A DNA stretch of 64,000 nucleotides from Site-B1 sp963722665 (GTDB lineage Bacteria; Bacteroidota; Bacteroidia; Flavobacteriales; Flavobacteriaceae): the NCBI GenBank assembly GCA_963722665.1, contig CAVRNW010000043.1, forward strand, positions 1-64,000. Direction: 5' to 3'. How positions within the stretch are numbered: the first letter of the stretch is position 1; every line of letters starts with the position of its first letter. Below, piece after piece: positions 45,374-54,801 of this stretch. Position numbers and translations under genes: made by a program. The notes beneath the pieces are model-generated. The model had not been told where the DNA came from, ran no database searches, and worked only from the letters and a program-made list of their open reading frames with translations.

Positions 45374-45377
45374 CTAA

Positions 45378-45767
45378 ATGCAAATTTTTGAAACCAATAT
45401 TCAAGTTAGCAAAGATGATCTCGATGCATTGAATCATGTTAATAATGTTCGTTATGTTAAGTGGGTTAACGATGTTGCAGAAATCCATTGGTCAAATCAA
45501 GCAACAAAGGAAATCAAAGAATTATATTACTGGGTTTTGTTAAGCCACAGCATTGAGTATAAAAGTTCTGCATTTTTAAATGATATTATAACCCTTAAAA
45601 CCTATGTAACCAAATCTGAAGGTGTCACTTCAACAAGAATTGTTGAAATGTTCAATGCTGCATCCAATAAGCTTTTGGCTAAATCTGAAACCATTTGGTG
45701 CCTGATGAATTCTAAAACCAATAAACCTTCACGTATTCAAGGTGAAATAGTAAATTTATTCAACTAA
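45378..45767 (+). CDS. Hotdog-fold acyl-CoA thioesterase
   Basis: A 129-residue single hotdog domain. The 4-hydroxybenzoyl-CoA-thioesterase-like signature is readable as LDALNHVNNVRYVKWVND, followed by the WVLLSHSIEYKSSAFLNDII strands and the SETIWCLMN end. It hydrolyses acyl-CoA or acyl-ACP thioesters in the cytoplasm; the acyl group is unknown. It is co-directional with the cyclotransferase gene (4-base gap), so the two are probably co-transcribed although functionally unrelated. Confidence 0.9.
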   Translation: MQIFETNIQVSKDDLDALNHVNNVRYVKWVNDVAEIHWSNQATKEIKELYYWVLLSHSIEYKSSAFLNDIITLKTYVTKSEGVTSTRIVEMFNAASNKLLAKSETIWCLMNSKTNKPSRIQGEIVNLFN

Positions 45768-45834
45768 ATTCTTTATGATATACTATTTTCTATAATCAAA
45801 AGTTATAATTTAGCCTCCTTATTATGATATAAGT

Positions 45835-47385
45835 ATGAAACGCCTTATCTATTTTATTTTAGTGATTTTTTTAGTGACCCTATGGAGTTCCTGCAGAAAT
45901 GACTTCGAGTTTTCTCCCAGCTCAGTTCAATTACAATTCTCCAAGGATACTATATATTTAGATACTGTTTTTACAAATATTGGCTCAAGCACTTATAATT
46001 TAAAGGTTTATAACGGATCTGATGAAAATATTCTTATTACAAATATTTCCCTTGGCTTAGGCCAAACTTCTGAATACCGTTTAAATGTCGATGGAATTCC
46101 GGGTAAAATATTTGAAAATGTTGAATTATTGGCAAAGGATAGTATGTATATTTTTGTTGAAACAACAATTGATATAAATTCTTTACCTAATAATGGTGAA
46201 TTTCTTTACACCGATTTTATAGAGTTTGGTGAGGATACAAATTCACAAAAAGTTCAGTTAGTTACTTTGGTAAAAGACGCCATATTCATTTATCCGGATA
46301 AAGATAACACCACAGGAATTATTGAAACACTAACCTTTAATATTGATGGTGAACCGGTAGAAACACAAATTCAAGGTCGTTATTTGTTACCTAATGAATT
46401 AACATTTACCAATGATAAACCTTACGTAATATATGGTTATGCTGCAGTTCCGGAAAATGAAACTTTAATTATGGAAGCCGGAACACGAGTCCATTTTCAT
46501 GCCGGTTCAGGTATTATTGTTCCCGAAAATGCCTCTTTAAATATAAATGGAGAATATAGTTTAGATCGCGAATTATTGGAAAGTCAAGTTATTCTTGAAG
46601 GAGACCGACTTGAGCCACTTTTTGAAGATGTTCCGGGCCAGTGGGGAACTATTTGGTTATTAGATGGCAGTGTGAATAATACCATTAAAAATGCAACCAT
46701 TAAAAATGCATCTGTAGGTATTTTATGTGATGGAAATGCTGATGAAATGACAGATAAATTAACTATTACAAACTCTCAAATTTATAACTCCAGTAACTTC
46801 GGTATTTTAGGCAGAGCCACCTCCATTAAAGGAGAAAATCTGGTTATAAATAACTCCGGTCAGTCATCATTTGCAGGTACTATTGGAGGGAAATACAATT
46901 TTACGCATTGCACATTAGCAAATTATTGGAATAATAGTTTTAGACAATTTCCTTCAGTTTTGATCAATAACTATTTAGTTGATGAAGAGAACAATGTTTT
47001 AGTCAATGATCTAACTGAAGCAAACTTTAATAATTGTATTATTTATGGAAACGATAATCCGGAATTATTAATTGAAAATGAAGGCGATACAGTATTTAAT
47101 TTCAAATTTACCAATTGCCTGATTCGTTTTGATAATTCCAACAACACATTTACTCAACCGGAATATAACTTTGATAATACTGATCTTTATGAAAATTGTA
47201 TTTTCAATGAGAGTCCGGACTTTTTGTTTCCAGGAAAGAATCAAATGATCATAGGGCAAGAATCAGCTGCAATAAACCAGGGTAATTCAGTTTTTGCGTC
47301 ACAGGTACCTTTGGATATATCAAATCGTAACAGGACAGCTTCTCCAGATCTGGGAGCCTATCAACATATAATTTTTGAAGAATAA
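45835..47385 (+). CDS. Right-handed beta-helix lipoprotein of unknown function
   Basis: A 516-residue lipoprotein (signal MKRLIYFILVIFLVTLWSSC, Cys20). The first 120 residues form an Ig-like beta-sandwich (DTVFTNIGSSTYNLKVYNGS). From about residue 200 there are parallel beta-helix coils rich in Asn (NNTIKNATIKNASVGILCDG, SSNFGILGRATSIKGENLVI, NYWNNSFRQFPSV), ending in a typical choice-of-anchor-like close (NRNRTASPDLGAYQ). Such proteins bind or cleave surface polysaccharides or act as adhesins. No catalytic residues are identified. It is a likely single-gene unit. Confidence 0.8.
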   Translation: MKRLIYFILVIFLVTLWSSCRNDFEFSPSSVQLQFSKDTIYLDTVFTNIGSSTYNLKVYNGSDENILITNISLGLGQTSEYRLNVDGIPGKIFENVELLAKDSMYIFVETTIDINSLPNNGEFLYTDFIEFGEDTNSQKVQLVTLVKDAIFIYPDKDNTTGIIETLTFNIDGEPVETQIQGRYLLPNELTFTNDKPYVIYGYAAVPENETLIMEAGTRVHFHAGSGIIVPENASLNINGEYSLDRELLESQVILEGDRLEPLFEDVPGQWGTIWLLDGSVNNTIKNATIKNASVGILCDGNADEMTDKLTITNSQIYNSSNFGILGRATSIKGENLVINNSGQSSFAGTIGGKYNFTHCTLANYWNNSFRQFPSVLINNYLVDEENNVLVNDLTEANFNNCIIYGNDNPELLIENEGDTVFNFKFTNCLIRFDNSNNTFTQPEYNFDNTDLYENCIFNESPDFLFPGKNQMIIGQESAAINQGNSVFASQVPLDISNRNRTASPDLGAYQHIIFEE

Positions 47386-47390
47386 TCTAT

Positions 47391-48677
47391 TTAAACTACC
47401 TTAGATATTGCAAATAAAGGCCGATTGCTCATCATAGCATTTACCTTCACTGCAATTGATTCCAGCACATCTTCATTTTCATAATTCTTCATAACAGAAT
47501 CAACCAATTCTACAATGATTTCCATATCGCTTTCTACTAAACCACGAGTTGTTACGGCTGCTGTGCCCACTCGAATTCCAGACGTTACAAACGGACTTTT
47601 ATCGTCAAAAGGGACCATATTTTTATTAACAGTAATATGAGCCTTACCTAATGCTTCTTCCGCTTGTTTACCTGTAATATTTTTATTTCTAAGGTCAATT
47701 AACATCATGTGATTGTCCGTACCACCGGAAATGATATGATAACCTCTTTTCACAAATGCCTGGGCCATAGTGGCTGCATTCTTTTTGACTTGAATAATGT
47801 AATGCAAGAACTCATCGGTCAATGCTTCACCAAATGCAATTGCTTTTGCTGCTATGATGTGTTCCAAAGGCCCTCCTTGATTTCCAGGAAAAACTGCAGA
47901 ATCCAAAAGAGATGACATTTTTCGCAAGTTTCCATTTTTTAATTTTAAGCCAAAAGGATTATCAAAATCTTTTCCCATCAATATCAAACCTCCTCTTGGA
48001 CCACGTAAGGTCTTATGAGTGGTCGTTGTCACAATATGGCAGTGTGGTATTGGATCATTAAGAATTCCCTTTGCTATCAATCCTGAAGGATGAGAAATAT
48101 CTGCCAGCAAAATGGCATTAACACTATCAGCAATTTTTCTAAATCGCTTGAAGTCTATATCTCTTGAATAAGCAGAAGCTCCGGCAATAATCAGCTTTGG
48201 TTTTTCCCTAGTTGCAATGTCTTGAATGTTATCGTAATTAATAACACCTGTTTCCTTCTCAACACCATAGAAAACCGGATTATATAGCTTACCCGAGAAA
48301 TTAACAGGAGATCCATGTGTTAAATGTCCACCGTGAGATAAATCAAAACCCAGAATTTTATCACCTGGTTTTAAACAAGCTGCATACACCGCCGTATTAG
48401 CCTGGCTACCGGAATGCGGCTGAACATTTGCCCATTCAGCACCAAACAAGGTTTTAGCCCTATCAATAGCAATTTGTTCAACTTCATCAACAATCTCACA
48501 TCCTCCATAATATCTTTTCCCAGGATAACCTTCAGCATATTTATTGGTTAAAACAGAACCTGCCGCTTCCATAACCTGATCGCTAACAAAGTTTTCAGAT
48601 GCTATAAGTTCGAGTCCCTTTTGTTGTCTTTCTTTTTCAGCTTGAATTAATTCAAAAATTTGTTCGTCGCGTTGCAT
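47391..48677 (-). CDS. glyA: Serine hydroxymethyltransferase
   Basis: A 428-residue PLP enzyme converting serine and tetrahydrofolate to glycine and 5,10-methylene-THF. Family features are clear: IASENFVSDQVMEAAGS, TNKYAEGYPGKRYYGG, the Schiff-base lysine in VTTTTHKTLRGPRGG, and GNQGGPLEHIIAAKA. The length and start MQRDEQIFELIQAEKERQ are typical for Bacteroidota. It is convergent with the beta-helix lipoprotein gene (5-base gap) and divergent from the fumarylacetoacetase gene. Confidence 0.97.
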   Translation of the reverse strand: MQRDEQIFELIQAEKERQQKGLELIASENFVSDQVMEAAGSVLTNKYAEGYPGKRYYGGCEIVDEVEQIAIDRAKTLFGAEWANVQPHSGSQANTAVYAACLKPGDKILGFDLSHGGHLTHGSPVNFSGKLYNPVFYGVEKETGVINYDNIQDIATREKPKLIIAGASAYSRDIDFKRFRKIADSVNAILLADISHPSGLIAKGILNDPIPHCHIVTTTTHKTLRGPRGGLILMGKDFDNPFGLKLKNGNLRKMSSLLDSAVFPGNQGGPLEHIIAAKAIAFGEALTDEFLHYIIQVKKNAATMAQAFVKRGYHIISGGTDNHMMLIDLRNKNITGKQAEEALGKAHITVNKNMVPFDDKSPFVTSGIRVGTAAVTTRGLVESDMEIIVELVDSVMKNYENEDVLESIAVKVNAMMSNRPLFAISKVV

Positions 48678-48830
48678 ATTTTTTGATTAAATTTTTTCAA
48701 AAATAATAAATACATTAGTTTAAATCACTAAAAAAAGCATATTTACTCAGCAGTTTTTCAATAGGTTATCAACCAAAAAGTATTGTCATTTATTTTATAT
48801 ATTAAATTAGTATTAAAATCAAAAATTATG

Positions 48831-48838
48831 TAGGTTTG
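48831..48838 (+). promoter_or_regulatory. -7 box (TAGGTTTG) for fumarylacetoacetase
   Basis: TAGGTTTG fits TAnnTTTG and lies 27 bases before the ATG at 48866. No TTG is seen upstream at standard spacing. Confidence 0.45.
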
Positions 48839-48865
48839 AATAATAAATAAATAATTTTACACGAT

Positions 48866-50158
48866 ATGACCATTACAGCCAACGACCCTGATAGAACTTC
48901 ATGGTTGCATGTAGATAAGAATTCTGATTTTCCGATTCAAAATATTCCTTTTGGTGTTTTTTTAACAAGAGACGATATTATTACCATAGGAACAAGAATT
49001 GGAGATACGGCTATTGATCTTGGCGCTTTACATCAGTTAGGCTATTTTGACGGAATTCCTCTTACAGATGATATTTTTTTACAGGATACTTTAAATGATT
49101 TTATTGCTGATGGGAGAAAAACATGGAGAGCCGTTAGGAAGCGAATTGCCGAGATTTTTGATAGTAATAATCAAATATTAAAAAACAACAAACAGCATAA
49201 GGAAATTGTCTTGTTTCGTTTAGATGAGATTGAAATGCAATTGCCTGTTCAGATAGGTGACTATACAGATTTTTATTCGAGTAAAGAACATGCTACCAAT
49301 GTTGGTACAATGTTCAGAGATCCTAAAAATGCACTTTTACCTAACTGGTTGCATATCCCTGTTGGTTACCATGGCAGAAGTTCATCTATTATTCCGTCAG
49401 GTATTCCAATTCATAGACCTCAGGGACAAACTCTACCTGATGGTGCTTCAGAACCGGTTTTTGGCCCTTCCAAATTAGTTGATTTTGAACTGGAAATGGC
49501 ATTTATAACCACAGACGCTAATGACCTGGGTGAACCAATTCCTATAGAAGAAGCCGAAGAGTATATTTTTGGTTTGGTATTGTTTAATGACTGGAGCGCA
49601 AGAGATATTCAAAAATGGGAATATGTCCCACTTGGTCCATTTTTATCAAAGAATTTTGCATCATCCATGTCTCCTTGGATTGTCACATTAGATGCTCTTG
49701 ATCCTTACAGAGTTGAAGGTCCAAAACCAATTAAAACTCAATTGCCATATTTGAGATACAAAGGCAAAAAAAGTTTTGATATTGATCTGGAAGTTTCAAT
49801 AAGACCAAAAGATGCTGGTGAAACCATTGTCAGCAGATCTAATTTTAAATATATGTACTGGAATATGTCTCAGCAACTGGCCCATCATACCGTTAATGGT
49901 TGCCCGGTTAATTCTGGAGACCTGATGGGAAGTGGGACTATTTCTGGCCTGACTCCTGATTCTTACGGATCGATGCTGGAAATAACCTGGAAAGGAGAAA
50001 AACCGGTGAAAATGAAAGATGGTACTGAAAGAAAATTTATTAATGATTACGACACCGTTATAATGAGAGGCCATTGTGAAAAAGATGGCACCAGGATAGG
50101 ATTTGGACAGGTAAGCACACAATTGCTCCCGGTCTTTAGTCCAAAGAAAAAGAAATAA
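48866..50158 (+). CDS. fahA: Fumarylacetoacetase
   Basis: A 430-residue enzyme of the last step of tyrosine catabolism (fumarylacetoacetate to fumarate and acetoacetate). The N-terminal SH3-like domain opens with FPIQNIPFGVFLTRDD. The catalytic domain has DYTDFYSSKEHATNVGTMFR (metal and catalytic His region), PVGYHGRSSSIIPSG, the metal-binding DFELEMAFI and FNDWSARDIQKWEYVPLGPF. It is full length and ends at a strong terminator. No other tyrosine-pathway gene lies in the window. Confidence 0.96.
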   Translation: MTITANDPDRTSWLHVDKNSDFPIQNIPFGVFLTRDDIITIGTRIGDTAIDLGALHQLGYFDGIPLTDDIFLQDTLNDFIADGRKTWRAVRKRIAEIFDSNNQILKNNKQHKEIVLFRLDEIEMQLPVQIGDYTDFYSSKEHATNVGTMFRDPKNALLPNWLHIPVGYHGRSSSIIPSGIPIHRPQGQTLPDGASEPVFGPSKLVDFELEMAFITTDANDLGEPIPIEEAEEYIFGLVLFNDWSARDIQKWEYVPLGPFLSKNFASSMSPWIVTLDALDPYRVEGPKPIKTQLPYLRYKGKKSFDIDLEVSIRPKDAGETIVSRSNFKYMYWNMSQQLAHHTVNGCPVNSGDLMGSGTISGLTPDSYGSMLEITWKGEKPVKMKDGTERKFINDYDTVIMRGHCEKDGTRIGFGQVSTQLLPVFSPKKKK

Positions 50159-50160
50159 TT

Positions 50161-50193
50161 AAAAAACCCTCACTTTTTAGCTGAGGGTTTTTT
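50161..50193 (+). terminator. Strong rho-independent terminator after fahA
   Basis: AAAAAACCCTCA at 50161-50172 pairs perfectly with TGAGGGTTTTTT at 50182-50193 around a 9-base loop and is followed by further T residues. Confidence 0.88.
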
Positions 50194-50239
50194 TTGTATT
50201 AAAATTGACCATAATTGAAAAACCCATAAATATATACCT

Positions 50240-51421
50240 ATGAAACGAATACTTATCCTTTCCGTTGTACTTTCCGTACTATTTTCATGCAGCGGTAGAA
50301 AGCAAGTTGAAAAAGCCTTGAATACTGGTAATTACGATCAGGCAATATATAATTCCCTAAAAAAATTAGAAACTAATAAAGACAAAAAACGAAAACAAGA
50401 TTATATCATACTTCTGCAAGACGCTTATTATAAAGCGGTCGAAAATGATCTAACTACGATCAAAAACCTTAAAAAGGATAATAATCCGGAACTTTTTAGT
50501 GATACATACGAGACTTATGTACGTTTAGATTCTCGGCAGGAATCCATAAAACCTGTTTTACCATTGACTATCAATGGCAAAAATGTTCAATTTAAGTTCA
50601 GAGATTATAGTGATGATATGGTGAGTTATCGAAGCAAAACTTCGGATTATCTTTATAAAAAAGGATCAGATTTATTAAAATCGTATGACAAATGGAAAAT
50701 AAGAGAGGCTTACCAGGAATTGAAGTATATAGAAACAATAAATCCAAACTTTAAAAATACAAGAATACTAATGCAGGAGGCTCATGACAAAGGCTCTAAC
50801 TATGTTAAAGTAACTATTGAGAATCAAACCCAGCAGATAATTCCACAACGATTGGAGGACGATCTTTTAAATTTTGACACCTATGGTCTCAACAAATTTT
50901 GGACGGTTTATCACACAAACCCAAATCAAAGTATCAACTATGATTATTCTATGCAATTACAGTTAAAGCAAATTAATATTTCTCCTGAACAAGTGAGTGA
51001 GAGAGAATTCTTAAGAGAAAAAGAAATTAAGGATGGCTGGGAATATCAATTGGATGGTAATGGCAATGTAATGAAGGACAGTCTTGGCAATGACATAAAA
51101 GTGGATAAATTCGTGAATATCAATGCAAGATACATGGAATCCCTACAAACAAAATCAACCCAAATATTGGCCGATGTTGTATATATAGATTTAATTTCAA
51201 ATCAAGTTTTAGATAGATTCCCCATTGATAGTGGATTTGTTTTTGAAAATATTTTCGGAACTTTTAGAGGTGATAAAAGGGCGTTAACGCAAGAAGATCT
51301 GAATATCATTAACAATAGAATGGTCCCCTTTCCTAACAATGAACAAATGGTTTATGATACTGGGGAGGATCTTAAAATGAAACTCAAAAATATTATTAAT
51401 TCTTATAATTTTGGTGGATAA
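50240..51421 (+). CDS. Lipoprotein of unknown function with TPR-like start
   Basis: A 393-residue lipoprotein (signal MKRILILSVVLSVLFSC, Cys17). The mature N-terminus reads RKQVEKALNTGNYDQAIYNSLKKL, like a TPR helix pair. The rest is mixed helical and beta with segments such as YLYKKGSDLLKSYDKWKIREAYQEL (second TPR-like unit) and a beta part (YVKVTIENQTQQIIPQRLEDD). It probably sits in the outer membrane facing the periplasm. I do not recognise a named family. Confidence 0.78.
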   Translation: MKRILILSVVLSVLFSCSGRKQVEKALNTGNYDQAIYNSLKKLETNKDKKRKQDYIILLQDAYYKAVENDLTTIKNLKKDNNPELFSDTYETYVRLDSRQESIKPVLPLTINGKNVQFKFRDYSDDMVSYRSKTSDYLYKKGSDLLKSYDKWKIREAYQELKYIETINPNFKNTRILMQEAHDKGSNYVKVTIENQTQQIIPQRLEDDLLNFDTYGLNKFWTVYHTNPNQSINYDYSMQLQLKQINISPEQVSEREFLREKEIKDGWEYQLDGNGNVMKDSLGNDIKVDKFVNINARYMESLQTKSTQILADVVYIDLISNQVLDRFPIDSGFVFENIFGTFRGDKRALTQEDLNIINNRMVPFPNNEQMVYDTGEDLKMKLKNIINSYNFGG

Positions 51422-51472
51422 ATATCAAAGCTAAAAATCGATAGCTCACTTATTAAAAATATTCATGAGTTA

Positions 51473-51862
51473 TTAAAGAAATCTGCCTAAATCAATTGAA
51501 TTTATTTCTCCATGAGAACTATGCGCCACTACTATCCCATTCCTAATTACCAGCATTTGCGGAGATTGATGTAATACTTGAAATTTGTAACCAACTTCAT
51601 CAGATACATCTCTAAAACTCAACAAATCTAAATAATATAAGTCTAAATCTTTTTCGGTAAAATTATAGTTGTCTACAAACTGATTGATAACCATTCTGCT
51701 AATTCCACATCGTGTAGAATGTTTAAAAATTACTTGAGTTTTTGTTTTAGATTTTTCTTCAATATGGTTTAATTGTTGAACATCATTTAAAGGAATCCAA
51801 GGCAAAACCTTTTCTTCTTTAAACTCTTTAGAACCTCCAAATAACTTATCTATAAAACCCAT
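51473..51862 (-). CDS. ytxJ: Bacillithiol-system redox protein YtxJ
   Basis: A 129-residue monothiol thioredoxin-fold protein. The active site is HSTRCGISRMVINQF (single Cys, TxCxxS/x), followed by YYLDLLSFRDVSDEV and a cis-Pro SPQMLVIRNG, as in the YtxJ/DUF2847 family found in bacillithiol-producing bacteria. It probably removes bacillithiol from protein thiols. It is divergent from clpB with a 171-base intergenic region, carrying a TATTTTTG box (51889-51896) on its own strand. Codon use resembles that of clpB more than that of flanking genes. Confidence 0.88.
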   Translation of the reverse strand: MGFIDKLFGGSKEFKEEKVLPWIPLNDVQQLNHIEEKSKTKTQVIFKHSTRCGISRMVINQFVDNYNFTEKDLDLYYLDLLSFRDVSDEVGYKFQVLHQSPQMLVIRNGIVVAHSSHGEINSIDLGRFL

Positions 51863-51888
51863 TAATTTTAAAAATTTAAATGTGAACC

Positions 51889-51896
51889 CAAAAATA
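51889..51896 (-). promoter_or_regulatory. -7 box (TATTTTTG) for ytxJ
   Basis: On the minus strand TATTTTTG fits TAnnTTTG, 26 bases before the ATG at 51862. Confidence 0.45.
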
Positions 51897-52033
51897 GTCT
51901 AAAGTAATTTCTATTCCTTACAAACTGACTAAAAGTCACGCTATTACTGCTTGAAATAGACATTTTGTCTTTAATACTGCATTGGTAAGATTATTGAATT
52001 GTATCAATTGAATAGAAAAAGAAATAAAAAATT

Positions 52034-54641
52034 ATGAACTTTAATAATTATACAATTAAATCGCAAGAAGCCATTCAGCAAGCTCAACAACTTGCTCAAG
52101 AGTTTGGTCATCAACAAATAGAAAATGAGCATATTTTTAAAGCCATTTTTACTGTTGATGAAAACGTGTTACCATTCATTTTAAAAAAATTGAATGTGAA
52201 TGTAACTATGTTACAACAAATTTTAGATAAGGAACTAGAAAGTTTCCCAAAAGTTTCTGGAGGAGACATCATGTTGTCTCGTGAAGCAAACAAAGCATTA
52301 AATGAAGCATCAATCATTGCTAAAAAAATGAATGATGATTTTGTATCTATTGAACATTTAATACTTGGAATTTTTAAAACCAAAAGCAAAATTGCTCAAA
52401 TATTAAAAGATCAAGGCGTTACCGAAAAAGGATTACAAGCTAGCTATTGATGAATTACGAAAAGGAGATCGAGTAACCTCTCAAAGTCAAGAAGAAACCT
52501 ATAATGCTCTAAACAAATATGCTAAAAACCTAAACCAATTAGCCAAAGACGGAAAATTAGATCCTGTAATTGGTCGTGATGAGGAAATACGTAGAATTCT
52601 TCAAATTTTATCACGTAGAACCAAAAACAATCCAATTCTGGTTGGTGAACCAGGAACTGGTAAAACTGCTATTGCAGAAGGTTTAGCACATAGAATTATT
52701 GATGGAGATATTCCTGAAAATCTTAAAGACAAGCAAATTTTCGCTTTAGATATGGGAGCACTTATTGCTGGTGCTAAATATAAAGGTGAATTTGAAGAAC
52801 GATTAAAAGCAGTCATTAAAGAAGTTACAGAAAGTGATGGAGATATTGTTTTGTTTATTGACGAAATTCATACACTGGTTGGTGCTGGTGGTGGACAAGG
52901 AGCCATGGATGCTGCAAATATTTTAAAACCTGCATTAGCTCGAGGTGAATTACGTGCTATTGGAGCAACTACTTTAGATGAATATCAAAAATATTTTGAA
53001 AAAGACAAAGCCTTAGAACGACGTTTTCAAAAAGTAATGGTTGATGAACCAGATACCGAAAGTGCAATTTCTATTCTTCGTGGTATTAAAGAAAAATACG
53101 AAACACATCACAAAGTTCGAATTAAAGATGAAGCTATTATTGGTGCTGTTGAACTTTCTCAACGATATATTACCAATCGATTCTTACCAGATAAAGCTAT
53201 TGACTTAATGGATGAAGCTGCTTCTAAATTACGAATGGAAATCAATTCTAAACCAGAAGAATTAGATGTTTTGGATCGAAAAATAATGCAATTGGAAATT
53301 GAGATTGAAGCCATTAAACGTGAAAAAGACGAGTCTAAATTAAAATCATTACGGTCTGATTTAGCAAATCTAAAAGAAGAACGCAATGAAGTAAATGCCA
53401 AATGGAAAAGTGAAAAAGAAGTTGTTGATAATATTCAACAGATTAAATCTAATATTGAAAATTTTAAACTTGAAGCAGAACGAGCTGAACGTGATGGTGA
53501 TTATGGTAAAGTAGCCGAATTACGTTATGGAAAAATAAAAGAAGCACAAGAACAACTTGAAGTTTTTCAAAAACAATTACAAGAGCAAGCTGAAACGTCT
53601 CTAATAAAAGAAGAAGTGACTTATGAGGATATTGCTGAAGTAGTTGCCAAATGGACAGGAATTCCTGTTACGAAAATGCTTCAAAGTGATCGCGAAAAAC
53701 TTTTAAAACTGGAAGATGAATTGCACAAACGTGTAGTTGGACAAGAAGAAGCCATTGTAGCTGTAAGTGATGCTGTTAGACGTAGTCGAGCAGGTTTACA
53801 AAATCCACAAAAACCAATTGGAACCTTTTTATTCCTAGGAACAACTGGAGTTGGTAAAACAGAATTAGCTAAAGCATTGGCAGAATATTTATTTGATGAT
53901 GAAAATGCCATGACACGAATTGATATGAGTGAATATCAAGAACGTCATGCTGTAAGTAGATTGGTTGGAGCACCTCCAGGATATGTTGGTTATGATGAAG
54001 GTGGACAATTAACCGAAGCGGTTCGAAGAAAACCATATTCTGTTGTGTTATTGGATGAAATTGAAAAAGCACATCCAGATACTTTCAATATTTTATTACA
54101 AGTATTAGATGAAGGTCGCTTAACAGATAATAAAGGTCGTGTTGCAGATTTTAAAAACACAATAATTATTATGACCTCTAATATGGGAAGTCAAATTATT
54201 CAAGAACGTTTTGAAGCGACAAAAGACATAGATTCAGCTATTGAAGCAGCAAAAGTTGATGTGTTGGCTTTATTAAAACAAAGTGTTAGACCAGAATTTC
54301 TAAATAGAATTGATGACACTATCATGTTTACACCTTTAAGTAAAGAAAACATCACAGATATTGTTGGATTACAATTAAAAGGAGTCACAAAAATGATTGC
54401 TAAACAAGGCATCACATTTGATGCAACTCAAGAAGCTATAAACTATTTAGCCGAAAAAGGATACAATCCAGAATATGGAGCACGACCTGTAAAAAGAGTG
54501 ATTCAGAAAGAAGTGTTGAATGAATTAAGTAAAGAAATACTTTCTGGAAAAGTTACAACAGATAGTATCATCTTATTAGATGCTTTTGATGATAAATTAG
54601 TATTTAGAAATCAAGGTGACCTAGTCGAGGAAGAATTATAA
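52034..54641 (+). CDS. clpB: ATP-dependent chaperone ClpB, frame broken by an apparent 1-base insertion
   Basis: A hexameric AAA+ disaggregase working with DnaK. Restored length is 868 residues, normal for Bacteroidota. Domains: Clp-N double repeat (MNFNNYTIKSQEAIQQAQQL to about residue 140); NBD1 with Walker A GEPGTGKTAIAEG and Walker B VLFIDEIHTLVGAGG; middle coiled coil (about 400-530, EIEAIKREKDESKLKSLRSD); NBD2 with GTTGVGKTELAKALA, VLLDEIEKAHPD and sensor region TSNMGSQII; C-terminal RPVKRVIQKEV. The first frame ends at TGA 52448-52450. Removing one base at 52441-52443 (within GCTAGCT) restores KGLQAAIDELRKGDRVTSQ and the frame through NBD1. Codon use differs from neighbours, suggesting transfer. 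It is followed by a hairpin and a terminator. Confidence 0.94.
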
Positions 54642-54646
54642 AAGTC

Positions 54647-54669
54647 ATGTGTGCAATAGTTACACACAT
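54647..54669. repeat. Small inverted repeat after clpB
   Basis: ATGTGTG at 54647-54653 and CACACAT at 54663-54669 form a 7-base hairpin with a 9-base loop, starting 5 bases after the clpB stop. It has no U-run and sits before the true terminator. Confidence 0.55.
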
Positions 54670-54700
54670 TGAACCGTTTTCATAATGGTTGGTTAGTTAG

Positions 54701-54745
54701 AAAGCAACGTGAATCTTGATTAAAGAGAAACGTTGCTTTTTTTTT
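54701..54745 (+). terminator. Rho-independent terminator after clpB
   Basis: AAAGCAACGT at 54701-54710 pairs perfectly with ACGTTGCTTT at 54730-54739 (loop 19 bases) and is followed by a T-run to 54745. Confidence 0.82.
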
Positions 54746-54801
54746 ATAACTATTCTGATTAAAATCATATGTCAAACCTTTAAAAATACTAATTTTACGA
54801 A

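Noticed and set aside
52034..52752. Programmed ribosomal frameshifting in clpB, pheT or glmM
   Set aside because: No shared slippery heptamer, Shine-Dalgarno-like stimulator or strong downstream structure is seen, and these families are not known to use frameshifting. A base error fits better.
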